Below are positions 1 through 6,244 of a stretch of 6,244 bases of DNA, piece by piece. Within the stretch, counting starts at the first letter, position 1; each line of letters starts with the position of its first letter. The DNA is from Planctomycetales bacterium. GTDB lineage: Bacteria > Planctomycetota > Phycisphaerae > SM23-33. The translations under genes and the position numbers were made by a program. The notes below the pieces were generated by a model. That model made no database searches and was not told where the DNA came from. It saw only the letters and a list, made by a program, of their open reading frames with translations. The stretch covers positions 1 to 6,244 of the forward strand of contig DAOVLS010000148.1 in NCBI GenBank assembly GCA_030631125.1, written 5' to 3'.

Positions 1-2819
1 ACCTGGCCAAGAGTTTCTCGGTATCGAAAGACAACAAGGAATTCACCTTTACCCTCCGCAAAGGGGTCAGATGGTCCGACGGACACCCGTTCACCGCCGA
101 CGACATAATGTACTGGTGGAACGATGAGTGCACCGACAAGACCATCATGGCCGAACCGCCGGGGATAATGAAGATTCGCGGCGAGTTCGGCAGGGTCGAA
201 AAACTGGGCAAATACAAGGTCAAGTTTGTCTTCCCGCATCCAAACGGGCTGTTTGTTTCCAAGATGGCGTCATATTCGGGCAAACTGATGCTCAACAGCC
301 CGGAGCACTTTCTGCGTAAATATCATCCCAATCCCAAAATCGGCGACAAAGAAGTTGTCGAGAAGTACATGAAGTCCCGGAACCTGGCAAGCCCCGCTGC
401 GGTGTACCGTGACGTAAACGACGGGTTCAATCCCGAGCATCCCCGCATGTGGCCCTGGGTATATCACACCTACAAGGCCAATCCGCCCCAGACGTTCGTC
501 CGCAACCCGTATTACTACGTTGTGGACCCGCAGGGTAACCAGTTGCCCTACGTCGATCGCGTTCTTCTGGAAGTCAAGGCCGCCAACCTGGTCGCGATAA
601 CCGCCACCAACGGCGGCATAACGATGCAGAAGCGCCATCTCTTTTTCGGTGATTACGAACTGCTGATGAGCCAGCGGAAGCGAGGCGGATACGATGTGTA
701 TCTCTGGTATCCGGGCACTCGAAGCCGTTACCTCATCAGCGTCAACATAAACCTGCGAGTCGATCTGGACAAGCCCGACACCATCCTCAAGCACAAGTTG
801 CTCAAGGACAAGCGGTTCCGCCAGGCGATGTCGGTGGCAATCAACCGCCAGGCGATCATCGACGCCGAGTACGACGGCGTGGGCGAGGCCGCCCAGGCCG
901 GGCCTGGACCCGGGTCTTACTTCTACCATAAGAAATTCTACGAGAGTTATGTAAAACACAACCCGAAGCAGGCCAACGAACTGCTGGATGAGATCGGCCT
1001 GACCAGGCGTGATCGCGAAGGTTATCGCACGTTCAAAGACGGCTCGCGGATGACGTTTTTCCTGAATTACTGCGAGTGGACGGGCGGCGGCCCCGGGCCG
1101 GGACAGTTTATCGTCGATGACTGGGCCAAGGTGGGTGTCCGCGTAATCCTGCGAGAGCGGCATCGCTCGTTGTACTACGTGGAGAAGCACGCGCGGACAC
1201 ACGATTTCAGCGTATTTGACGGTGGCCCATATCTCCCGCCCCTGTCTCCCAGTATTTTTCTGGGCGGTGATTACGCACTGGGATACATGCGGTGGTTCGG
1301 CAAGGACGGGCTTTATGACAATCCCAACGCCAAATCTGACCCGGGCTGTATCGAGCCACCAAAGGGCCATCCGTTACGGAGGTGCATGGAGTTGGTCGAG
1401 GCCGCCGCCGCCGAAAGCGACGAAGCCAAACAGCGGGAAATTTTCAATGAGGCGTTCGACCTCGCCGCAGAAAACGTCTGGACAATTAACATTGCAACCG
1501 GGCCGCCAATGCTGGTGGTGGTGAAAGACGGCTTCAAGAACGTGCCGCGAACGCTTGTCGCCTCGATGCTCTTTCTGTCGCCGGGCAACGCCGGTATCGA
1601 AACGTTCTATTTTGAGAAGCCCTACGACTCGCCCAGCACCATCCGCCAGATCAAACACGATATTGTCAACGTTACCCCGCCGCCCGACGCGCCGGCAGCC
1701 GCGGCGTCGGGAAGTAAACTCGGTACGGTCATACGGTGGTCGTTCCTTATCATCGGGATATGCCTGGTGGTCATGCTGGCCCTCAAGCATCCCTACATAG
1801 GCCGCCGGCTGCTGATAATGATCCCGACACTGCTGATTATCTCCGTCATCGTCTTTACCATCATACAACTACCGCCGGGTGATTACGTAACTACCAGGAT
1901 CATGCAACTGAAGTTGTCCGGTGACGAGGTTGACCTTCAGAGAATGGAGGAGATCAGGAATTACTTCCATCTCGAAGAACCGGTGACCAAGCGCTATTGC
2001 CGCTGGATGGGGCTGATGTGGTTCCAGACCTTCGACAACAAGGACAAGGGACTGCTCCAGGGCAATATGGGGCGGTCCATGGCAAACCTCAAATCCGTCA
2101 ACGACATCATAGGCGACCGGGTACTGCTGACGTTCCTCATCTCGCTGGGCACGATACTGTTCACCTGGGCGATCGCCGTTCCGATAGGCATATACTCGGC
2201 AGTGAAGCAGTATTCGATCGGGGATTACATCTTCACCTTCGTCGGTTTTATCGGTATGTGCATACCGGGCTTCCTGTTGGCGATACTCCTGATCTACGCC
2301 AGCGGCGAATTGTTCAACATCCGGGAATTCGGCCTGTTCTCAAGCCAGTACGGCGCTCAGCCGGAGTGGACGTTCGGAAAGGTGCTGGACCTGCTCAAGC
2401 ACATCTGGATTCCGATATTGGTCATGGGCGTAGGTGGCACGGGCGGGATGATCCGCGTGATGCGGGGCAACCTGCTGGACGAACTCAAGAAACCCTACGT
2501 CGTAACCGCCCGCGCCAAAGGCGTCCGCCCGATGAAACTCCTGATGAAGTATCCCGTGCGACTGGCGCTGAACCCGTTCATTTCCAGCATCGGCGGGATA
2601 TTCCCCGCGCTGGTCTCCGGCGGGGCGATCGTGGCGATGGTGCTGAGCCTGACAACGGTCGGGCCTCTGATGCTCGACGCACTGAGACAAGAAGATATGT
2701 TCCTGGCCGGGTCCATGCTGATGGTGCTCAGCCTGCTGGGAGTGGTCGGGACGCTGGTGAGCGATTTGCTGCTGCTCTGGCTTGATCCGCGGATACGTTT
2801 CAAGGGGGGCAGCCGATGA
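1..2819 (+). CDS. Fused solute-binding protein / DppB-type permease of an Opp/Dpp-class ABC importer (5' partial)
   Basis: Captures a solute outside the cytoplasmic membrane and forms one half of the import channel. The frame is open from base 3, and the bases before the first visible ATG (108) encode family-typical residues (GVRWSDGHPFTADD). The true start and signal peptide therefore lie upstream; 938 residues are visible. Residues 1 to about 545 are an SBP_bac_5 domain, with NPYYYVVDPQGNQLPYVDRV near 168-187 and a C-lobe ending near FKNVPR. A Pro/Ala linker (about 559-572) and an extra transmembrane helix (about 579-594) follow. A full DppB-like permease of about 340 residues comes next, with six predicted helices, the EAA-type cytoplasmic loop (YVVTARAKGV, 832-841) and the usual LDPRIRF end. 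The stop overlaps the next start by ATGA. In most systems receptor and permease are separate genes. Family and fusion are clear from the continuous frame; the substrate is unknown. Confidence 0.93.
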   Translation, partial: LAKSFSVSKDNKEFTFTLRKGVRWSDGHPFTADDIMYWWNDECTDKTIMAEPPGIMKIRGEFGRVEKLGKYKVKFVFPHPNGLFVSKMASYSGKLMLNSPEHFLRKYHPNPKIGDKEVVEKYMKSRNLASPAAVYRDVNDGFNPEHPRMWPWVYHTYKANPPQTFVRNPYYYVVDPQGNQLPYVDRVLLEVKAANLVAITATNGGITMQKRHLFFGDYELLMSQRKRGGYDVYLWYPGTRSRYLISVNINLRVDLDKPDTILKHKLLKDKRFRQAMSVAINRQAIIDAEYDGVGEAAQAGPGPGSYFYHKKFYESYVKHNPKQANELLDEIGLTRRDREGYRTFKDGSRMTFFLNYCEWTGGGPGPGQFIVDDWAKVGVRVILRERHRSLYYVEKHARTHDFSVFDGGPYLPPLSPSIFLGGDYALGYMRWFGKDGLYDNPNAKSDPGCIEPPKGHPLRRCMELVEAAAAESDEAKQREIFNEAFDLAAENVWTINIATGPPMLVVVKDGFKNVPRTLVASMLFLSPGNAGIETFYFEKPYDSPSTIRQIKHDIVNVTPPPDAPAAAASGSKLGTVIRWSFLIIGICLVVMLALKHPYIGRRLLIMIPTLLIISVIVFTIIQLPPGDYVTTRIMQLKLSGDEVDLQRMEEIRNYFHLEEPVTKRYCRWMGLMWFQTFDNKDKGLLQGNMGRSMANLKSVNDIIGDRVLLTFLISLGTILFTWAIAVPIGIYSAVKQYSIGDYIFTFVGFIGMCIPGFLLAILLIYASGELFNIREFGLFSSQYGAQPEWTFGKVLDLLKHIWIPILVMGVGGTGGMIRVMRGNLLDELKKPYVVTARAKGVRPMKLLMKYPVRLALNPFISSIGGIFPALVSGGAIVAMVLSLTTVGPLMLDALRQEDMFLAGSMLMVLSLLGVVGTLVSDLLLLWLDPRIRFKGGSR
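1677..1793 (+). other. Linker and extra transmembrane helix joining the receptor and permease domains
   Basis: This stretch encodes a Pro/Ala-rich segment (TPPPDAPAAAASGSK) followed by a hydrophobic helix (WSFLIIGICLVVMLALK) and a basic patch (KHPYIGRR), after which the normal first DppB helix begins. A DppB N-terminus lies in the cytoplasm, whereas a solute-binding domain lies outside, so a direct fusion needs one additional membrane crossing. The helix supplies it, and the basic residues that follow agree with the positive-inside rule. The low-complexity linker looks like a flexible tether rather than accidental read-through. The topology is inferred from the sequence only. Confidence 0.75.
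2803..2809 (+). promoter_or_regulatory. Ribosome binding site for the DppC-type permease
   Basis: A purine run, AGGGGGG, lies six bases before the ATG at 2816, inside the last codons of the fusion gene. Together with the ATGA overlap it supports this start and suggests translational coupling of the two permease subunits. Confidence 0.6.
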
Positions 2820-3952
2820 AACTTTTCAAGTCCGCGAAAAAGCCGACCGGTACGGAAACACTCTCGCAGTGGCAGTTGATACGCCGGCGTTTTGGGAAGC
2901 ATCACCTGGCGACGGCGTCGCTGTTCCTGCTGATCATTATGTACACCCTGGCGATCTTCGCAGAATTCTTCGCGCCGTACCCGTCCGGGCAAAAGAACGC
3001 CTTATACACCTATTGCCCCCCGGCGAAGATACCGAAAATCAGCCTGGAGAACGGACTGCACATCCAGGCCGTCAGGAAACACAAAAACCCGATTACCCAT
3101 CAAAAAACCTACGTCCTGAACGGCGGAAAGGTCGTCCCGCTGGGATTCTTCGTCAAGGGCGAGCCGTACAAATTATGGGGCCTGATCCCGTGGGACCGCC
3201 ATTTCTTCGGCGTCGATTACAGTGCAACGCCGAGGGACCAGGTGGTGGAATCTCCCCGGTATTTCCTGCTCGGCGCCGACAAGTACGGCCGGGACATCTT
3301 CAGCCGAATTATCTACGGCGCACGCATCTCCCTGTCGATCGGCATCCTGGCCATTATCATCACGTTCATTATGGGCGTTACTATCGGGGGAATTTCCGGA
3401 TATGTCGGCGGCACTGTGGACAACTTCATCCAGCGCTGCATTGAAATTCTCAACGCATTCCCGCGTCTGCCCTTGTGGTTGGCGCTGGGCGCCGCCATGC
3501 CGAGTTCGTGGTCGAGCCTGCAAATTTATTTCTCCATAACAATCGTGTTGAGCCTGCTTGGCTGGACCGGCCTGGCGAGGGTGGTACGAGGCAAGATATT
3601 GTCGTTGCGGGAAGAGGACTACGCCACTGCCGCCAAACTGCTGGGCGCAGGACACGGACGAATCATCTTCCGTCATCTGCTGCCGGGCTTCACCAGCCAC
3701 ATCATCGTCTCGCTGACACTCCGCGTCCCGACGATGATACTGGGCGAGACGTCCCTGAGTTTCCTGGGACTTGGCATCCGCCCACCTATCGTCAGTTGGG
3801 GAGTAATGCTCCAGGACTGCCTGAAAATGCAGGTCGTGTCGGATTATCCCTGGCTGCTGCTGCCGGTGATATTCATTATCGTAACCGTATTGTCGTTTAA
3901 CTTCCTCGGCGACGGGCTAAGAGACGCCGCCGACCCGTACTCATCGAGGTAA
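2816..3952 (+). CDS. dppC: DppC/OppC-type ABC transporter permease with a long periplasmic insertion
   Basis: Second channel-forming subunit, expected to pair with the DppB part of the preceding fusion in the cytoplasmic membrane. It has 378 residues, longer than the roughly 280-300 of a standard DppC. An N-terminal helix (about 31-54) is followed by an insertion (about 55-150) with YCPPAKIP and FFVKGEPYKLWGL. The conserved core starts at GADKYGRDIFSR (153-164). Helices follow near 171-195, 208-228, 237-255, 295-318 and 344-365, with the EAA loop DYATAAKLLGAG at 268-279 and the GETSLSFLGLG segment at 310-320. The start is fixed by a 4-base overlap with the upstream stop and a G-rich ribosome binding site. 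The insertion resembles that of the longer OppC-like permeases that accompany large binding proteins. The symbol marks the family, not the substrate. Confidence 0.93.
   Translation: MKLFKSAKKPTGTETLSQWQLIRRRFGKHHLATASLFLLIIMYTLAIFAEFFAPYPSGQKNALYTYCPPAKIPKISLENGLHIQAVRKHKNPITHQKTYVLNGGKVVPLGFFVKGEPYKLWGLIPWDRHFFGVDYSATPRDQVVESPRYFLLGADKYGRDIFSRIIYGARISLSIGILAIIITFIMGVTIGGISGYVGGTVDNFIQRCIEILNAFPRLPLWLALGAAMPSSWSSLQIYFSITIVLSLLGWTGLARVVRGKILSLREEDYATAAKLLGAGHGRIIFRHLLPGFTSHIIVSLTLRVPTMILGETSLSFLGLGIRPPIVSWGVMLQDCLKMQVVSDYPWLLLPVIFIIVTVLSFNFLGDGLRDAADPYSSR
3946..3950 (+). promoter_or_regulatory. Ribosome binding site that decides the GTG start of the DppD-type ATPase
   Basis: GAGGT overlaps the TAA stop of the upstream permease and ends five bases before the GTG at 3956. 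No ATG is equally well placed before the conserved VLEVRNLKTYF segment, so this site supports the GTG start. Confidence 0.65.
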
Positions 3953-3955
3953 TAC

Positions 3956-4975
3956 GTGACGGATACTTCGCAAAACGTGCTCGAAGTCAGGAACCTGAAA
4001 ACCTACTTCTATACTCATGACGGGTTCGAACTGCCCGCCGTCGATGGCGTAACATTCTCCGTCAAACGCGGGAAGATTCTCGCCGTCGTCGGCGAAAGCG
4101 GCTGCGGAAAGAGCGTAACCGCCTACTCGGTCCTCCGCCTGATCCAGAAACCCGGACAGATCGTCGATGGTAAAATCCTGCTCCATACAAGCGCGGGAAA
4201 GACCATCGACATCGTCTCGCTGAGCGAGAAATCCGACGATCTTTTCCACGTTCGCGGCGGGCTGGTGAGCATGATCTTCCAGGAGCCGATGACCGCGCTG
4301 AGCCCGGTCCATTCCATCGGCAACCAGATATGCGAGGCGATCCTGCTCCACCAGGATGTCAACAAAGCCCAGGCCAGGCAGATTGCCGTCGATATACTCA
4401 CCAAGGTCGGCATCCCCGCCGCCGCCGAGCGGATGGGACAGTATCCCCACGAATTCAGCGGCGGGATGCGGCAGCGCGTAGTAATCGCGATGGCGCTGGC
4501 GTGCAAGCCGCAACTCCTGATCGCAGACGAACCGACCACCGCACTGGACGTTACGCTCCAGGCACAGGTGCTCAAACTCATCAAGGACCTCCAGGCGGAC
4601 CTCGGTACGAGCGTTTTGTTTATCACGCACGACCTGGCCGTTGTCGCCCAAATGGCCGACGAGGTGGCGGTGATGTACCTCGGCCGGATCGTCGAGCAGT
4701 CCGACGTGCGGACCGTGCTGAAGAAGCCTCGCCACCCTTACACCCGTGGCCTGCTGAAATCGCTTCCGGGCGTCAGCACCGAGGCCAAACGTCTTCCTTC
4801 GATTGAGGGGACCGTTCCGAGCCTGACGGAAATCCCGCCGGGCTGCCCGTTCCACCCGCGATGCCCGTACGCCGAGAAGGGTAAGTGCGACGTCGGCAAA
4901 CCGCCCGAACTGCAAAAAGTCGCCGAAGGTCATCGCATCGCCTGTGTCAGGGCCGAGGAGATAAAAGCCCAATGA
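3956..4975 (+). CDS. dppD: DppD-type ABC transporter ATP-binding protein
   Basis: One of two ATPases that power the importer from the cytoplasmic face; 339 residues, a normal length. All nucleotide-binding motifs are intact: Walker A GESGCGKS (46-53), Q-loop glutamine 109 in IFQEPMTALSPV, signature FSGGMRQ (167-173), Walker B LLIADE (187-192) and switch histidine 225 in FITHD. The C-terminal oligopeptide-transporter domain follows HPYTRGLLKSLPG (260-272) and carries cysteines 297, 303, 311 and 330. This pattern is known to bind a [4Fe-4S] cluster in some DppD proteins. The GTG start lies 3 bases after the upstream stop and has a GAGGT ribosome binding site. The stop overlaps the next ATG by ATGA. 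Assignment as the D rather than the F subunit rests on gene order and the DEPTTALDVT motif. Confidence 0.94.
   Translation: MTDTSQNVLEVRNLKTYFYTHDGFELPAVDGVTFSVKRGKILAVVGESGCGKSVTAYSVLRLIQKPGQIVDGKILLHTSAGKTIDIVSLSEKSDDLFHVRGGLVSMIFQEPMTALSPVHSIGNQICEAILLHQDVNKAQARQIAVDILTKVGIPAAAERMGQYPHEFSGGMRQRVVIAMALACKPQLLIADEPTTALDVTLQAQVLKLIKDLQADLGTSVLFITHDLAVVAQMADEVAVMYLGRIVEQSDVRTVLKKPRHPYTRGLLKSLPGVSTEAKRLPSIEGTVPSLTEIPPGCPFHPRCPYAEKGKCDVGKPPELQKVAEGHRIACVRAEEIKAQ
4955..4960 (+). promoter_or_regulatory. Ribosome binding site for the DppF-type ATPase
   Basis: GAGGAG lies 11 bases before the ATG at 4972, within the end of the upstream ATPase gene. The spacing is a little long but usable. It supports 4972 over the in-frame upstream ATG at 4885, which would add 29 basic residues unlike the family. 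Confidence 0.5.
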
Positions 4976-5967
4976 CCGCCGCCGAACCATTGCTGAGCGT
5001 CAGGAACCTGCGAAAGTATTTCCCCGTTTATAGCAAGGGGTTTTTCCAGCGCAGGGTCGGCTATGTCAAGGCCGTCGATGACATCAGTTTCGACCTGATG
5101 CCGGGCGAGACGCTCGGACTGGTCGGCGAGAGCGGATGCGGCAAGACCACCACCGGCCGGACCATTCTGCGGGCATTGGAGCCGACCAAAGGGGAGGTTC
5201 TGTTCCGTACTAACGGTAAAACCGCCGACCTGGCGGAAATCCCCAACAGGCAACTCAAGGCCCTTCGCCCGAAGATGCAGATGATCTTCCAGGACCCGTT
5301 TTCGTCGCTGAATCCGCGTATGACAATAGGTCAAATCGTCGGCGAACCGCTGGTAATCCACGGAATGGCCAAGGGTCGCGAATTGAAAGACCGCGTCACC
5401 GAGATGCTCGTCAAGGTAGGCCTGAAACCCGAGCACGCCGTCCGCTACCCGCACGCCTTCAGCGGCGGGCAGAGGCAGCGGGCCGGTATCGCGCGGTCGC
5501 TGATTATGAGGCCTTCTCTGATTATAGCCGACGAAGCGGTCTCCGCGCTGGACGTCTCCGTCCAGGCGCAGATTATCAACCTTATGGAAGACCTCCAGGC
5601 CGAATTCCAGTTGACTTATGTCTTCATCGCCCACGACTTGAGCGTCGTGAAGCACATCTGCGACCGCGTCGCGGTGATGTATGCCGGAAAAATTGTCGAA
5701 CTCGCCAAAACGGATGTGCTTTTCGAGGACCCCAGGCACCCGTACACGAAGGCGCTCCTGTCGGCTGTGCCTCAGCCTGACCCGGACATAAAGATGAATT
5801 TCGCGCTTACCGGCGAGGTTGCCGACCCTGCCAATTTGCCTCCGGGCTGCTCCTTCAACCCCCGTTGCACGCTCGCCCAGAGCCGCTGCACACAGGAAAT
5901 CCCGTCGCTGCATGAAATCGAACCGGGCAGATGGGTCAGTTGCCACCTCATCGACGAATCGGAGTAA
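4972..5967 (+). CDS. dppF: DppF-type ABC transporter ATP-binding protein
   Basis: Second ATPase, expected to form a heterodimer with the preceding DppD-type subunit; 331 residues from the ATG that overlaps the upstream stop. It begins with the family-typical LLSVRNLRKYFPV. An F-type feature is the SKGFFQRRVGYVKAVDDISF stretch (21-40). Motifs are complete: Walker A GESGCGKT (52-59), Q-loop glutamine 107 in IFQDPFSSLNPR, signature FSGGQRQ (163-169), Walker B LIIADE (183-188) with the following AVSALDVS, and switch histidine 221 in FIAHD. The C-terminal domain after HPYTKALLSAVP carries cysteines 293, 299, 306 and 324, so both ATPases have the four-cysteine arrangement. It is the last recognised gene of the operon in this window. 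Confidence 0.94.
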   Translation: MTAAEPLLSVRNLRKYFPVYSKGFFQRRVGYVKAVDDISFDLMPGETLGLVGESGCGKTTTGRTILRALEPTKGEVLFRTNGKTADLAEIPNRQLKALRPKMQMIFQDPFSSLNPRMTIGQIVGEPLVIHGMAKGRELKDRVTEMLVKVGLKPEHAVRYPHAFSGGQRQRAGIARSLIMRPSLIIADEAVSALDVSVQAQIINLMEDLQAEFQLTYVFIAHDLSVVKHICDRVAVMYAGKIVELAKTDVLFEDPRHPYTKALLSAVPQPDPDIKMNFALTGEVADPANLPPGCSFNPRCTLAQSRCTQEIPSLHEIEPGRWVSCHLIDESE

Positions 5968-6087
5968 CCACGTCTTTATCTGCAGCGCAGCGGCATGCCG
6001 TAAACCCGGCTTCCGACGACGACCGAAAATGCGATAATTCGCTATCAGCGCGAGCGGGTGGAATTGACGCCGGAATCTTTTGACCTG
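5968..6087 (+). other. Intergenic spacer after the operon, no gene recognised
   Basis: No coding region with family resemblance is seen here. The only local symmetry is a perfect 10-base palindrome CGGCATGCCG (5991-6000) and a weak 4-bp stem CGCT/AGCG (6040-6050). Neither is followed by a T-run, so no intrinsic terminator can be called. No promoter with convincing -35 and -10 boxes was found. Confidence 0.5.
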
Positions 6088-6108
6088 TGGGACCCCGTTG
6101 GGGAACCA
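6088..6108 (+). other. Small hairpin at the upstream edge of the 10-bp repeat array
   Basis: TGG-GA-CCCC-GTT-GGGG-AA-CCA can fold into a stem of three plus four pairs around a GTT loop, with a 2x2 internal mismatch (GA opposite AA). There is no T-run after it, so a classical terminator is unlikely. It overlaps the first repeat unit and resembles a diverged unit joined to a normal one. Confidence 0.4.
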
Positions 6109-6220
6109 AACGGAACCAATGGGAACGAAACGGAACCAATGGGAACCGTTGGGAACCGTTGGGAACCGTTGGGAACCATTGGGAACCATTGGGAACGATT
6201 CGGAACCGTTGGGAACGAAG
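6101..6220 (+). repeat. Tandem array of twelve 10-bp units, consensus GGGAACCRTT
   Basis: Twelve contiguous units of exactly 10 bases with no insertions or deletions. GGAAC at unit positions 2-6 is constant in every unit. Position 1 is G or C, position 7 is C or G, and positions 8-10 vary among A, G and T. Units 5-7 (6141-6170) are identical GGGAACCGTT and units 8-9 (6171-6190) are identical GGGAACCATT, so the middle is most homogeneous and the edges more diverged. A diverged 11-base copy may precede the array at 6089-6099. After 6220 the pattern stops. There are no spacers, so it is not a CRISPR array. Its function is unknown. Confidence 0.93.
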
Positions 6221-6244
6221 GCGAAATCCGTAACTCCTTCCGCA

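Noticed and set aside
108..110. ATG as the start of the first gene
   Set aside because: The frame is open upstream to base 3, and those codons encode conserved binding-protein residues (WSDGHPFTADD), so the gene starts before the window.
270..1370. Long reverse-strand open frame of 366 residues
   Set aside because: It is antisense to the binding domain, has no family-like motifs, and is explained by the codon bias of the high-GC gene opposite.
1773..1775. In-frame ATG as a separate start for the DppB permease
   Set aside because: No good ribosome binding site lies before it, it falls inside a hydrophobic helix, and no stop separates it from the receptor domain. The linker and topology support a fusion.
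4885..4971. Upstream in-frame ATG for the DppF-type ATPase
   Set aside because: It would add 29 basic residues overlapping the previous gene. The ATG at 4972 has the ATGA overlap, a ribosome binding site and a family-typical N-terminus.
3941..4990. Reverse-strand open frame of 349 residues
   Set aside because: It mirrors the DppD-type gene almost exactly and shows no recognisable domain, so it is an antisense shadow.
5991..6000. Palindrome CGGCATGCCG as an operon terminator or operator
   Set aside because: It has no loop and no following T-run, and a single 10-base palindrome can arise by chance in GC-rich DNA.
4930..6189. Reverse-strand open frame of 419 residues starting in the repeat array
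   Set aside because: Its first residues are only the translated 10-bp repeat (VPNGSQRFPT type) and the rest is antisense to the DppF-type gene.
6101..6220. CRISPR array
   Set aside because: The units are 10 bases and directly abut each other, without unique spacers.

Overview
The window holds most of one operon, read entirely on the + strand, for a peptide/nickel-class (Dpp/Opp-type) ABC importer, followed by about 280 bases without a convincing gene that contain a striking 10-bp tandem repeat. The first gene enters from outside the window: the reading frame is already open at base 3, and its first visible residues are substrate-binding-protein sequence. The G+C content is moderately high. 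The repeat-rich intergenic DNA and the overall style would fit a diderm environmental bacterium such as a planctomycete, but that is a weak guess, because no rRNA or other phylogenetic marker is present.

Layout: (1) bases 1-2819, a single uninterrupted frame fusing an SBP_bac_5-type solute-binding domain, a Pro/Ala linker, one extra transmembrane helix and a complete DppB-type permease; (2) 2816-3952, a DppC-type permease with a long extracytoplasmic insertion; (3) 3956-4975, a DppD-type ATPase; (4) 4972-5967, a DppF-type ATPase; (5) 5968-6087, a spacer with no recognised gene; (6) 6088-6220, a small hairpin leading into twelve 10-bp units. Two of the three gene junctions are 4-base ATGA overlaps. 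The third is a 3-base gap with the ribosome binding site overlapping the upstream stop. The four genes are therefore probably co-transcribed and translationally coupled.

Together they form a complete importer: a receptor tethered to one half of the membrane channel, the second channel half, and two non-identical ATPases with intact nucleotide-binding motifs. Both ATPases carry the C-terminal four-cysteine domain of this family. The long binding domain and the insertion in the second permease resemble the Opp-like subgroup often linked to oligosaccharide uptake, so the substrate should not be assumed to be a peptide.

The two points most worth a second look are the receptor-permease fusion, whose extra helix gives a sensible membrane topology, and the 10-bp array. 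In the array, six consecutive GGG tracts are separated by exactly seven bases, a pattern that meets the usual G-quadruplex rule.
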